From contig NZ_FOJJ01000012.1 of assembly GCF_900111775.1 (NCBI RefSeq), forward strand, positions 124,001-188,000: 64,000 bases of DNA, given 5' to 3'. Position 1 is the stretch's first letter. Every line of letters begins with the position of its first letter. The position numbers and the translations under genes were made by a program. Positions 16,821 through 24,998 of the stretch are shown here, piece by piece. The DNA comes from Desulfuromonas acetexigens. Lineage in GTDB: Bacteria; Desulfobacterota; Desulfuromonadia; Desulfuromonadales; Trichloromonadaceae. The notes under the pieces were generated by a model, which worked only from the letters and a program-made list of their open reading frames with translations, did not search any database and was not told where the DNA came from.

Positions 16821-17240
16821 TCAGGGCAGGCCCGCGCCGGTGGTGGTCGTCACCAGCTTGCCGTGGATGACTCCTTTGGTGCCGATCAGTTCGTCGGCCA
16901 GGCGCTTGACCTCCCGTGCAGGGCCCCGAACCACCACCACCTCCAGGCAGTTGTGGGCGTCGAGGTGGACGTGCAGGGCCGAAACGATGGCGTCGTGGTG
17001 GCTGTGCTGATGCTCGGTGAGCTTGTCGGCGAGGTCGCGGGTGTGGTGATTGTAGACCAAGGTGACGGTCCCCACCGTCTCCTCTTCCCCCCGCGCCCAC
17101 TGTTCTTCGACCAGGGCGTTGCGGATCAGGTCGCGGATTGCCTCCGAGCGGTTGCCGTAGCCTTTCTCCGCGATCAGTTCGTCGAAGCGCTTGAGCAGTC
17201 GGTCGTCGATGGAAATGCCGAAGCGGGCCAGGTCACTCAT
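16821..17240 (-). CDS. nikR: Nickel-responsive regulator NikR
   Basis: A 139-residue ribbon-helix-helix/ACT regulator. The N-terminal RHH domain reads [20 protein letters not shown]...[13 protein letters not shown]. The C-terminal Ni site is recognisable in [24 protein letters not shown], with the H...HxH...C spacing of NikR. It represses nickel uptake when Ni is bound. The ATG at 17240 is preceded by GGAGGA. Position directly upstream of cbiQ-cbiO in the same direction suggests it controls its own operon and that the transporter moves Ni (or Co). Confidence 0.92.
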   Translation of the reverse strand: MSDLARFGISIDDRLLKRFDELIAEKGYGNRSEAIRDLIRNALVEEQWARGEEETVGTVTLVYNHHTRDLADKLTEHQHSHHDAIVSALHVHLDAHNCLEVVVVRGPAREVKRLADELIGTKGVIHGKLVTTTTGAGLP

Positions 17241-17272
17241 GATTCCTCCGGTGGACGGACGGGATTTTTGCC

Positions 17273-17301
17273 TGTGTAGCACGCTCGTCGGGGCCGGTCA
17301 A
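17273..17301 (-). promoter_or_regulatory. Predicted promoter of nikR-cbiQ-cbiO
   Basis: Minus strand: TTGACC, 17 nt, TACACA with TGC directly before the -10 (extended -10). No clear NikR palindrome could be read next to it. Confidence 0.6.
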
Positions 17302-17346
17302 GGACATAGCGGCCCGGGTCGATTCCGGTCGAGAGGCGATTGAGGA

Positions 17347-17375
17347 TTTCCCCTTGGCTGCGCAAATGGTACAAT
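17347..17375 (+). promoter_or_regulatory. Possible promoter of the alpha/beta hydrolase gene
   Basis: Extended -10 TGGTACAAT (17367-17375), with a weak -35 TTTCCC 17 nt upstream of the hexamer. Confidence 0.4.
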
Positions 17376-17421
17376 CCCTTTCGATTCCATCGCCGCCCCG
17401 ATTCGCGCCCTGGAGGAACCC

Positions 17422-18174
17422 ATGACCGCCGACTTGCTTGATCACCCTGTGATCGCCGAACGCTACTTCTTTCCTCGTCCCGAACGCTTCGCCGACCCCT
17501 GCTGGGTCGAGGTGGCCGAGGCGCAACTCGCCTGTTATTCCCGCCGCCGGCATGCGGGAGCGAAGACCCTGGTCCATTTTCACGGCAACGGCGAAACGGT
17601 TGTCGACTATCTCGACGGCTTTGTCGAAGCCGTCGACGCTATAGGCCTGAACCTTTTTCTCGCCGAATTCCGTGGCTACGGCATGTCGACGGGAAGCCCG
17701 AGCCTCGGGCGCATGCTCGACGACGTTGCGCCGCTGATCCGCGCGGTCGGCTGTCCGGTGGAAGAAATGGTCCTTTTCGGCCGCTCGGTCGGCTCGCTCT
17801 TCGCCATCCACGGGGTGTCTCTCTTTCCCGAGGTGGCCGGGCTGATTCTCGAAAGCGCTGTGGCCGACCCCCTGGAGCGGCTCCTCTTGCGGGTCGCCCC
17901 CTGGGAGCTGGGGTGCACGGCGGAGGACTTGGCCCAGGCCGTCGCCGAGCGCCTCGACCATCGCGGCAAGATGGCCGCCTATCAGCGGCCGCTGCTGGTC
18001 ATGCACACCCGCAATGACGATCTGGTCGAGGTCAGCCACGGCGAGCGTCTCCACCGCTGGGCGGGAGGGAAAAAGCAGTTGCATATCTTTCCCCGGGGCA
18101 ATCACAACAACATCCTGGCCGTCAACGCCCGGGAATATTTCAGTCTGATCGAAAATTTCGTCCAGGCGCCCTAG
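17422..18174 (+). CDS. Alpha/beta hydrolase fold protein
   Basis: A 250-residue serine hydrolase-like protein. The nucleophile elbow is GRSVGS (S122), with the oxyanion segment HFHGNGETVVDY, acid in HTRNDDLVEVSHGER and histidine in FPRGNHNNI. EFRGYGMSTGSPSL resembles the BEM46/YfhR group. There is no signal peptide, so it is cytosolic. The substrate cannot be deduced. GGAGGAACCC precedes the ATG. It is followed closely by the aspartic protease gene. Confidence 0.85.
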   Translation: MTADLLDHPVIAERYFFPRPERFADPCWVEVAEAQLACYSRRRHAGAKTLVHFHGNGETVVDYLDGFVEAVDAIGLNLFLAEFRGYGMSTGSPSLGRMLDDVAPLIRAVGCPVEEMVLFGRSVGSLFAIHGVSLFPEVAGLILESAVADPLERLLLRVAPWELGCTAEDLAQAVAERLDHRGKMAAYQRPLLVMHTRNDDLVEVSHGERLHRWAGGKKQLHIFPRGNHNNILAVNAREYFSLIENFVQAP

Positions 18175-18205
18175 TCGCTGCGCCCGATTCGTGCCGAGGT
18201 TCCCT

Positions 18206-18892
18206 ATGCTTCGTTTTGCTGTCATGCTCCTGCTGCCCGCCCTGCTGATTGTTGCCGGTGCCGCCCAGGCCAAGATCTACCGTTATGTCGACGGCAACGG
18301 CGTCACCGTCTTTGTCGATGACGAAACGCGGATTCCCGAGGCGTATCGGGAGCAGACCACCAGCTACCGGAGCCGTCTCGACCATCTCAGCCCCGACAAA
18401 CGCCGTGCCCTGCGGGATCAAGAGCAGCAACAACAGACGGCGGAGCAGGCGGCGCGCGCCGGCCAACGGGCCGAGGAGCAGCGCCAGGCCTTGCTGCATT
18501 CCCTGGAGACGCCGGTGACGATTCGCGGCAACCAGGTGCTGGTGCCGGTGCAGGTCGCTTTCGCCCGCAACAAGGCCGATGTCCTGTTGCTGCTCGACAC
18601 CGGCGCATCGAGCACGGTCTTTCACCGCGCCGCCGTCGAGCGCTTGCAGGTCGAGAGCGAAAAGTCCGGCTACTCCCAGGTCGCTGGCGGCGGGGTCATC
18701 CCCACCGAGGTGGTGCGCTTCCAGTACATCAAGGTCGGTCCCTTCAAGGTTGACAACGCGCGGGCCATGGTCATCGACCACAAAATGACCGAAGCCCGCT
18801 TCGATGGTCTGCTCGGTATGGATTTTCTGCGCAATCTCGACTATCGCATCGACTACGACCGACAGGTGATCCGCTGGCAACCGGATCTGTGA
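18206..18892 (+). CDS. Periplasmic DUF4124 plus retropepsin-like aspartic protease
   Basis: A 228-residue exported protein. A signal peptide (MLRFAVMLLLPALLIVAGAAQA) is followed by a DUF4124 segment (KIYRYVDGNGVTVFVDD), a Gln/Glu-rich helix (about 65-95), and a single clan-AA aspartic protease domain with the catalytic motif LLLDTGASSTVF (D131). One DTGA copy implies activity as a homodimer, as in retroviral proteases. The ATG at 18206 is favoured by GAGG upstream; a GTG at 18191 would add five residues. Substrates are unknown. Confidence 0.83.
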   Translation: MLRFAVMLLLPALLIVAGAAQAKIYRYVDGNGVTVFVDDETRIPEAYREQTTSYRSRLDHLSPDKRRALRDQEQQQQTAEQAARAGQRAEEQRQALLHSLETPVTIRGNQVLVPVQVAFARNKADVLLLLDTGASSTVFHRAAVERLQVESEKSGYSQVAGGGVIPTEVVRFQYIKVGPFKVDNARAMVIDHKMTEARFDGLLGMDFLRNLDYRIDYDRQVIRWQPDL

Positions 18893-18952
18893 TCCTGCCC
18901 TCCTCCGCCGCGAAGATCCCTTTTTCCCTGTTCCTGAACCCCCGGAGTCGAA

Positions 18953-20377
18953 ATGAAAAAATCCACCCTTTCAGGGCTGATCATCCTGCTCTGCGTACTC
19001 GCCTGGGCCGGCGGCACCTATGTGCTTGGCGGCCAGGTGCGAAACCTCTACCAGTCTTCCCTGAAAGGGGCCGATACCTGGGGGATCTTCTCCCTCGCCG
19101 CCGACGACTATCGGCGTGGTTTTCTCTCTTCGCAAGCCCGGACCCAGCTCGATCTGAATCTTTCCCGTGGGGAGGGGGCGGGTTCCCCCGAGAGCATGCA
19201 ACTGGTTTTCAACCATACCTTTCGCCATGGCCCGTTCCCCGGTGGGTTCTCGCTGCCGGCCCTGGCCGAGGTCGAAACCCGCCTGGCCGAGGTGCGCCTG
19301 GATGGGGTCGATGTCGAGGGTTTTTTTGAACACTTCCCGGAGTTGGAAGCAGCCGTCGCGGTAACGCGGGTGGCTTTCGATGGTAGCGCGAAGAGCCGCC
19401 TGCATATTCCCCCTTTGGAGCGACATGACAGCGAGGGCGAGCTGAAGTGGCAGGGGCTGAAGATCGATGCGATGGCAGAGCCGGAAGGGCAGGCGCTACA
19501 GGGATCGATCGAAATGCCGGGACTGGAATTTATCGCCGAGGGAAGCCGGATTGAGCTGGGCGGCATTCATGGCGAGTTCGACCTGACCGAGGCCCTGCCG
19601 TGGATCTACGTCGGGCGCTCGAAGATGAGTCTCGACGGACTGGAGCTGGCATTTCCCGACGGCGAGGACGGCAGCCGGCGGAGCTTTGGGATCAAGGCCG
19701 GCAAGGTGACGCTGGACAGCCGCTACGAGGGGGAGCGTCTGCATTACCGTGAATCCCTGGAGTTTGCCCGCTTGGGGATGGATGATGAATTCTTCGGGCC
19801 GCTCTCCGTGGAGATCGAGTTGCGGAACCTGGACGGCCGCGCGCTGAGCGATTTCATGGGGCAGTTTCAGGAGGCCGGCCGGGAGCTGGCGGAGGTTGAT
19901 CCTGAGTCGCGGCTGATCCGGCTTCTGCCCCTCTATGGCGAGCTGGCGATGAAGCTTTTGGCCGGCGCCCCCGAGCTGAAGATCGAGCGCCTGCGCCTGG
20001 TTGCCCCGAACGGCGAGGTCCGCGGCGGTGGCCGTCTCGGCTTTGCCGGCGAACCCGGTTTTTTTCTGGGGGATTTTGGCGCCTTGCTGCAACAGGTCGA
20101 GGCCACTGTCGAACTTGAGGCGCATGAAAGCCTGGTCCGGTCGGTCCTCGCCAAGACCATGCGGGCGGAGTTGCAGGCTCAGGCCGCCGCGCAGGCGGAG
20201 TATGGCCCCGAGGAGATCGAGCAGTTGCTGGCGGAATCTCTGGAGAGCGAAATCGACAACCTGCTGGAGCAGAATTTCGTGGTGCGCGAAGGGGATAAGC
20301 TCAAAACCGCCGCCGGCCTGAAAAACGGCGTTTTTACTCTGAACGGTTCCGCGTTGCCGATTTTCAGTGGGGAATGA
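18953..20377 (+). CDS. YdgA/DUF945 family protein
   Basis: A 474-residue protein of the DUF945 (YdgA-like) family. It has an N-terminal hydrophobic anchor (STLSGLIILLCVLAWAGGTYVLG) followed by a long periplasmic beta-rich region, including the family pattern YRRGFLSSQARTQL and NHTFRHGPFP. The C-terminus carries an Ala/Glu-rich helix (about 395-445). Function in the family is poorly defined, with envelope-associated roles suggested. It is transcribed in the same direction as the protease gene, 60 bp downstream. Confidence 0.8.
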   Translation: MKKSTLSGLIILLCVLAWAGGTYVLGGQVRNLYQSSLKGADTWGIFSLAADDYRRGFLSSQARTQLDLNLSRGEGAGSPESMQLVFNHTFRHGPFPGGFSLPALAEVETRLAEVRLDGVDVEGFFEHFPELEAAVAVTRVAFDGSAKSRLHIPPLERHDSEGELKWQGLKIDAMAEPEGQALQGSIEMPGLEFIAEGSRIELGGIHGEFDLTEALPWIYVGRSKMSLDGLELAFPDGEDGSRRSFGIKAGKVTLDSRYEGERLHYRESLEFARLGMDDEFFGPLSVEIELRNLDGRALSDFMGQFQEAGRELAEVDPESRLIRLLPLYGELAMKLLAGAPELKIERLRLVAPNGEVRGGGRLGFAGEPGFFLGDFGALLQQVEATVELEAHESLVRSVLAKTMRAELQAQAAAQAEYGPEEIEQLLAESLESEIDNLLEQNFVVREGDKLKTAAGLKNGVFTLNGSALPIFSGE

Positions 20378-20454
20378 TGGGGCGGCCCGGGTTAAATTTC
20401 GCGACTTTGGCCCCGGCACGGGGGAGGCAAAGACCTTTGGTGACGGCGTTTCCA

Positions 20455-20486
20455 TTGACAGGGGGGCCGAGGTTCTGTATACAGAA
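20455..20486 (+). promoter_or_regulatory. Strong sigma70 promoter of panP overlapped by a 14-bp palindrome
   Basis: TTGACA (20455-20460), 17 nt, TATACA (20478-20483). The -10 sits inside the perfect palindrome TTCTGTATACAGAA (20473-20486), a likely operator. Confidence 0.75.
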
Positions 20487-20572
20487 TTGTCGGTTTATCT
20501 GATTTCTTCATAACTTATACGGTTGTTCCGCGGTGACGACGCGGACTCGACCCCTGCCCGGATGCGCCGCTC

Positions 20573-22210
20573 ATGCCCAGATCGAAAGAAGCCGCTCAGG
20601 CCAACCTGGAAAACCTCCACCGGATTTTCACCGTTCCCGAAGCCCCCGACTCCACCCTGGGCAGCATCGATCGCGACATCGCTGGTAACGTCGCCGGTTT
20701 TTTGCAGACCCATGTGGTTGCCCTGGAGCGCAAGCTCATTGAAATCGAACAGGATTTCAGTAACGCTCGGGTGCCCGAGGAGCCGACCTTCGTTTCCGAT
20801 TACACCGAGTTCCTCACCGACAAGCTCGTCGCCCAGTCGGTGAATACCGCCTCGCCGGCCTTTATTGGCCACATGACCTCGGCCTTCCCCTACTTCATGC
20901 TGCCTCTTTCGCGGATCATGATCGCCCTCAACCAGAACCTGGTCAAGGTCGAGACCTCCAAGGCCTTCACCCCCATGGAACGGCAGGTGCTGGCGATGAT
21001 TCATCGTCTGGTCTACGACCGTGACGACGATTTCTACGGCCGCTGGATGCACGACCCTCGCCATGCCCTCGGCGCTTTCTGCTCGGGGGGGACGGTGGCC
21101 AACATCACCGCCCTCTGGGCCGCCCGCAACCGCCTCTGCGGTCCTTCCGGAGAATTCCGCGGCATCGCCCGGGAAGGGCTGGCCAAGGCCCTGCGCCATC
21201 TCGACTGCGCCGGACTGGCGGTGCTGGTCTCCCGTCGCGCCCATTATTCCCTCGGCAAGGCGGTCGATCTGCTCGGGATCGGCCGGGACAATCTGGTCGC
21301 CGTTGAAACGGACGAGAACAGCCGTATCGATCTGCAACGGCTGCGGGAAGAGAGCCGCCGGCTGCAAGGGGAGGGGATGCGGGTATTGGCCCTGGTCGGT
21401 ATCGGCGGCACCACTGAAACGGGCAATGTCGATCCGCTGGAGGCGATGGCCGATTTTGCCCAGGAGTTGAACTGCCATTTCCATGTCGACTCGGCCTGGG
21501 GCGGTCCGACCCTCTTTTCCCGCACCTATCGACCGCTGCTGCGCGGCATCGAGCGCGCCGACTCGGTCACCATCGATGCCCACAAACAGCTCTATGTGCC
21601 GATGGGGGCGGGTATGGTCGTCTTCAAAGATCCCGAAACCCTCGCCTCCATCGAGCATCACGCTGCTTACATCATCCGTCGCGGCTCCAAGGACCTCGGC
21701 AGCCACACCCTTGAAGGCTCGCGCCCGGGGATGGCGATGCTGGTCCATGCCGGGCTGTCGATCATCGGCCGCAAGGGCTACGAACTCCTCATGGATGGCG
21801 GCATCGAGCGGGCCCGGCACTTCGCCGGCATGATCGAAAACCATCCCGACTTCGAGCTGGTCACCGTGCCCGAACTGAATATCCTCACCTACCGCTACGT
21901 CCCGGCCTGGCTTCAGCAAGACCTGGCCCGGGCCGACGCCGAGACGGCACGCCGGATCAACGCCCGCCTCGACCGCATCATCGAAACTATCCAGAAACGC
22001 CAGCGCGCCGCCGGCAACTCCTTCGTCTCCCGTACCCGGCTGGCCCTGCCCCGCTACCGGAACGAGCCGATCATCGTCTTTCGCTCGGTGTTGGCCAACC
22101 CCCTGACCACGGACGAGATCCTCGCTAGCGTCCTCGAAGAGCAGGTCGCCATCGCTGCCCAGCCCGATCTTGCGGCCGAGTTTGCTGAAATCATGGCCGC
22201 CCTCGGATAG
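20573..22210 (+). CDS. panP: PLP-dependent aspartate 1-decarboxylase, PanP type
   Basis: A 545-residue group II PLP decarboxylase. The PLP lysine is K338 in TIDAHKQLYVPMGAGM, with HVDSAWGG for cofactor binding and FCSGGTVANITALWAARN in the phosphate loop. Overall it matches the PanP family, which makes beta-alanine from aspartate for pantothenate and CoA synthesis in bacteria lacking the pyruvoyl enzyme PanD; a glutamate decarboxylase role is the alternative. It is a single-gene unit behind a strong promoter. The ATG at 20573 fits the family N-terminus. Confidence 0.82.
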   Translation: MPRSKEAAQANLENLHRIFTVPEAPDSTLGSIDRDIAGNVAGFLQTHVVALERKLIEIEQDFSNARVPEEPTFVSDYTEFLTDKLVAQSVNTASPAFIGHMTSAFPYFMLPLSRIMIALNQNLVKVETSKAFTPMERQVLAMIHRLVYDRDDDFYGRWMHDPRHALGAFCSGGTVANITALWAARNRLCGPSGEFRGIAREGLAKALRHLDCAGLAVLVSRRAHYSLGKAVDLLGIGRDNLVAVETDENSRIDLQRLREESRRLQGEGMRVLALVGIGGTTETGNVDPLEAMADFAQELNCHFHVDSAWGGPTLFSRTYRPLLRGIERADSVTIDAHKQLYVPMGAGMVVFKDPETLASIEHHAAYIIRRGSKDLGSHTLEGSRPGMAMLVHAGLSIIGRKGYELLMDGGIERARHFAGMIENHPDFELVTVPELNILTYRYVPAWLQQDLARADAETARRINARLDRIIETIQKRQRAAGNSFVSRTRLALPRYRNEPIIVFRSVLANPLTTDEILASVLEEQVAIAAQPDLAAEFAEIMAALG

Positions 22211-22293
22211 GGGGAGGCCTCCGTCCTTCCGGCGGGAGGGAAATTCGCCCGAGCTTTCATGGGGCCTTGTGCGCCGCGATTGCGCCCAAGCGA

Positions 22294-22322
22294 TTGAGCA
22301 GGTATAAAGAATAAAATATACG
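22294..22322 (+). promoter_or_regulatory. Possible promoter of the HDOD gene
   Basis: TTGAGC, 17 nt, TATACG in an AT-rich stretch about 40 nt before the ATG. Confidence 0.45.
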
Positions 22323-22359
22323 GAATTTCAATGCTTTTTTTGCCTTGGGGGATAGCGCG

Positions 22360-23328
22360 ATGACGACCTTCTGCCTGGATACCGTTCTGCAAGCCGAAAT
22401 CCTGCCGAGTCTGCCGGCGGTGGCAGTCAAGGTCCTTGCCCTCGATCCCGACCTCGCCGCCGCCGAACTGGCCCGGGTCATCGCCCAGGACGCCCCCCTG
22501 TCGGCGCGGATTCTGAAGGCGGCCAATTCCCCCCTCTATGCGCCGGCGTCGCCCGTCGGCAATATCAAACGGGCGATCATCCTCCTCGGCAACCGTCAGG
22601 TGCGTACCCTCTCCCTGGCCTTCTCCCTCGTCCCCCTGCAAAACGCCCGGCTCGATTTCACCCGCTTCTGGCAACACTCCCTGGCGACGGCCGTCGGCAC
22701 CCGGCGACTGCTCAAGCTGATGAGTCCCCGCCAGGTGGAGGAAGGCTTTACCGCCGGGTTGCTCGCCGACATCGGCGCCATACTGCTCGCCGGCGCCCAA
22801 GCGGAACGTTATGCCGAGGTCCTGACGCGGCGTGAAGCGGCGGCGAGCCTCGACGAGGCCGAGCACGCGGTTTTTGGCTTCGATCACACCGCCCTGGGGT
22901 TGGCGGCGGCCCGGCGCTGGCGCTTTCCCGAAGGCCTGCTGGCGGTCATTGAACACCATCGGGACCCGCGCGGTTTTAATGGGTCGGGGGACCTCTCCCT
23001 GCTGGTCGGGGCCGTCCATCTTGCCGGTCTTGCTGCCGAATTCCTTCATGGCGATCATCCTGAGCACGGCAAGGGAGGATTCGAACGGGCGGCGGGGGAC
23101 GTTCCGGCGCTGAAGGAGATCGCTTTCGATTCCTTTGTCCAGGAAGTTGATGAGGAAGCCCGGGAGATTTCGACCTGGATGGGAATTCACCAACCCCCGG
23201 AGCGTTCCATCGCCGAACTGCTGGAAGAGGCCAACAAAAAGTTGGTCGCCATCAGCAGCGAGTACGAAGAGGTGATCGAGTGGATTTACCGGACCCAGGT
23301 CGACCTGATCCGCCGACCGGAAAAGTGA
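22360..23328 (+). CDS. HDOD domain signalling protein
   Basis: A 322-residue protein with one HDOD domain (about residues 15-215). Features are PSLPAVAVKVL at the start, the AQDAPLSARILKAANSPLY helix, AIILLGNRQVRTL, and GLLADIGAILLA where HD-domain metal residues are replaced, as usual for HDOD. The C-terminal ~100 residues are helical with an acidic stretch. HDOD proteins act in signalling, often near cyclic-di-GMP and motility genes, without a known catalytic activity. The ATG at 22360 is preceded by GGGGGA. Confidence 0.85.
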   Translation: MTTFCLDTVLQAEILPSLPAVAVKVLALDPDLAAAELARVIAQDAPLSARILKAANSPLYAPASPVGNIKRAIILLGNRQVRTLSLAFSLVPLQNARLDFTRFWQHSLATAVGTRRLLKLMSPRQVEEGFTAGLLADIGAILLAGAQAERYAEVLTRREAAASLDEAEHAVFGFDHTALGLAAARRWRFPEGLLAVIEHHRDPRGFNGSGDLSLLVGAVHLAGLAAEFLHGDHPEHGKGGFERAAGDVPALKEIAFDSFVQEVDEEAREISTWMGIHQPPERSIAELLEEANKKLVAISSEYEEVIEWIYRTQVDLIRRPEK

Positions 23329-23340
23329 TGCCGCGTCAAC

Positions 23341-23874
23341 TCACTCGGACCGGGGCCGGCCGAGGGTCATGACGGCTTCCACCGCCAGCCCGCAGGGGAT
23401 GGCGAAGAGGATCGTCAGCAGCGCGCGGCCCATGGAGAAGCCCCAGCCGAGAAACTCGATTTCCAGGGGGATCATCGGCAACTTCAGTGCATAGGCGGAG
23501 AGGACCGTGGCGATGACCGCCCAGCGGGCGCCTTGGCGGTGGATGCTCATGAGCAGGGGGAAGATGAGATAGGCCGGGCCGATCAGCAGGGTGCCGGCGA
23601 AGGCGGCGATCAAGAGCGCCTTGAAGCCCGCCTCGTGGCCGAGCAGACGACCGACCGCCTCGCGGCTGATCCAGACCTGGGTCAGACCGACCAACCCCAT
23701 CACCGCGACGATCAGCAGGGCCACCGAGCCGAAGGTGCGGAGGCCGATGAGTAGCGCCTGCAGGGCGCGTTCCGGGGCGGCCAGGGTGGCCCAGCCGTAC
23801 AACAGCACCGTGCCCAGGGGCAGCCAATGTTCGCGTAGCAGGCGGCGGAACTTGCCCGGATGTCGGGCGCTCAT
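23341..23874 (-). CDS. Permease half-protein (COG0701-like), second gene of the pair
   Basis: A 177-residue membrane protein with about four hydrophobic segments and the motif FAGTLLIGPAYLIFPLLMSI. It is half the size of a typical YraQ/ArsP-type permease. The start overlaps the end of the upstream half-protein gene as ATGA, so the two are translated together and probably form one transporter. The two halves share the G-x-L-x-IGP...FPL signature, as expected for a tandem inverted- or direct-repeat fold. The substrate is unknown. Confidence 0.75.
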   Translation of the reverse strand: MSARHPGKFRRLLREHWLPLGTVLLYGWATLAAPERALQALLIGLRTFGSVALLIVAVMGLVGLTQVWISREAVGRLLGHEAGFKALLIAAFAGTLLIGPAYLIFPLLMSIHRQGARWAVIATVLSAYALKLPMIPLEIEFLGWGFSMGRALLTILFAIPCGLAVEAVMTLGRPRSE

Positions 23875-24353
23875 GTCCAGCTCCCGATGAGCAGCCCGAT
23901 GAGCAGCGCGGTGACGAAGGCCAGGGTGTTGCGGACGATGGCGAAGCGTGCGCCGAAGATTTCCGCCTCGAAGGGGAGGGTGACGATCCCGACGGAGATC
24001 CAGGCGACGACGAAGGCCGCCACCGCCGGCGGCCAGGCGCCGGCGTCGAGGAGCGATCCGGCCAGGGGAAAGGCCGCCGGGGGTGGGCCGATGACCAAGG
24101 CGCCGAGAGCGCCGCCGGCGAGCAGGGAACGCCAGCCGGAAGCGCCACCGAGCCAGTTTTCGATGAGGCTGGGCGGGACGAAGATCTGGAAGAGGCCAAT
24201 CAGCCCGAAGATGGCGCTGAGCATCGGCAGCATCCTACGGGTCGAGGTCCCGGCCACATGCAGGCTTTGCCGGGTTTTTTCCGGCGACCGCCGCCAGAGC
24301 AGCAGGTAGACGAGGCCGATGAACAGCAGGTAGATGAGGGTGACGTCGTACAT
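23871..24353 (-). CDS. Permease half-protein (COG0701-like), first gene of the pair
   Basis: A 160-residue membrane protein. It has an N-terminal helix (YDVTLIYLLFIGLVYLLLW), a polar segment RRSPEKTRQSLHVAG, then three helices with GGALGALVIGPPPAAFPLAGSLL matching the IGP...FPL signature of the partner gene. The ATG at 24353 is preceded by GGGAG; longer in-frame starts would add ~88 residues without membrane character. With the downstream gene it would make a full-length permease. Confidence 0.72.
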   Translation of the reverse strand: MYDVTLIYLLFIGLVYLLLWRRSPEKTRQSLHVAGTSTRRMLPMLSAIFGLIGLFQIFVPPSLIENWLGGASGWRSLLAGGALGALVIGPPPAAFPLAGSLLDAGAWPPAVAAFVVAWISVGIVTLPFEAEIFGARFAIVRNTLAFVTALLIGLLIGSWT

Positions 24354-24377
24354 GGCGCTCCCGAGAGGTGAGGGCCT

Positions 24378-24407
24378 ACCATAACACGGACGCGGGCGTG
24401 GGGACAA
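24378..24407 (-). promoter_or_regulatory. Possible promoter of the split permease operon
   Basis: Minus strand: TTGTCC, 18 nt, TATGGT with TGT before it (extended -10), about 25 nt before the ATG. Confidence 0.45.
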
Positions 24408-24462
24408 AGGGCATTTCCCCGCTGCGGTCGCCCCGCATCCGACGGCTTCGGGAATCCGGCGA

Positions 24463-24491
24463 TTGACAAATGGTTGCCGGTAAGTTACTAG
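24463..24491 (+). promoter_or_regulatory. Predicted promoter of the ferritin-like gene
   Basis: TTGACA, 17 nt, TACTAG. The -35 is perfect and the -10 is weak. It lies about 42 nt before the ATG at 24533. Confidence 0.5.
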
Positions 24492-24532
24492 AATCCCTGA
24501 GGCGAAGCAGATGTTGAAGGGAGGAGGTCGCC

Positions 24533-24994
24533 ATGAACCAGTCGAAGCCGTTGCGGGAAGCGCTCCGGTCCGCGTTGCGGGCCGAGAAGGATGCCATGGA
24601 TTTCTACCGGGCGGCATCGGAGCGGCTGACCGACCCCGAGGCCGCCGCCCTCTTCGCCGGTCTGGCCCGGGAAGAACGGCAGCACGCCTATTCCTTTTAC
24701 ACCCTCGATCGGGATGAGGATCTTCCTCCCTTCGAGGAACTGCTCGACGCCTCTCCCGATACTTCCGGTTCCTGGTGGCGGGCGCTGCGGAAACTTGAGG
24801 CGGAAAACTTCACGGCCGAAGCGGCCCTGCGCCTGGCGATCGAGGAAGAGCGTCGGCTGGAAGCGGAACTGCGGGCGGCGGCCGAAGAGATCGGCGAGCC
24901 CCGGGCCCGTTCCATCTACCTCGCCAACGCCAACTCGACCCATTGTCATTGCCGCGGTCTGGAGCAACTTTATGCCGAGCGCTACGGAGCCTGA
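24533..24994 (+). CDS. Ferritin-like/rubrerythrin-type diiron protein
   Basis: A 153-residue four-helix-type protein. The first helix pair carries ALRAEKDAMDFYRAASERL and LAREERQHAYSFY (ExxH), as in rubrerythrin-like ferritin folds. The later ligand set is less regular: AENFTAEAALRLAIEEERRLEAEL, then THCHCRGLEQLYAERYG in place of a normal ExxH. There is no C-terminal rubredoxin domain. A redox or metal role is likely but not proven. GGGAGGAGG precedes the ATG. The next gene begins 5 bp after the stop. Confidence 0.75.
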   Translation: MNQSKPLREALRSALRAEKDAMDFYRAASERLTDPEAAALFAGLAREERQHAYSFYTLDRDEDLPPFEELLDASPDTSGSWWRALRKLEAENFTAEAALRLAIEEERRLEAELRAAAEEIGEPRARSIYLANANSTHCHCRGLEQLYAERYGA

Positions 24995-24998
24995 ATCC

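Noticed and set aside
16641-17279. Plus-strand open frame opposite nikR
   Set aside because: NikR on the minus strand has clear motifs and a good ribosome binding site; the plus-strand frame has neither.
17241-17421. NikR operator between nikR and the hydrolase gene
   Set aside because: No inverted repeat of the GTATGA or GTGTTAC type with the right spacing could be found by eye.
20473-20486. LexA (SOS) box at the panP promoter
   Set aside because: The LexA pattern needs CTGT-N8-ACAG; here the two halves are only two bases apart.
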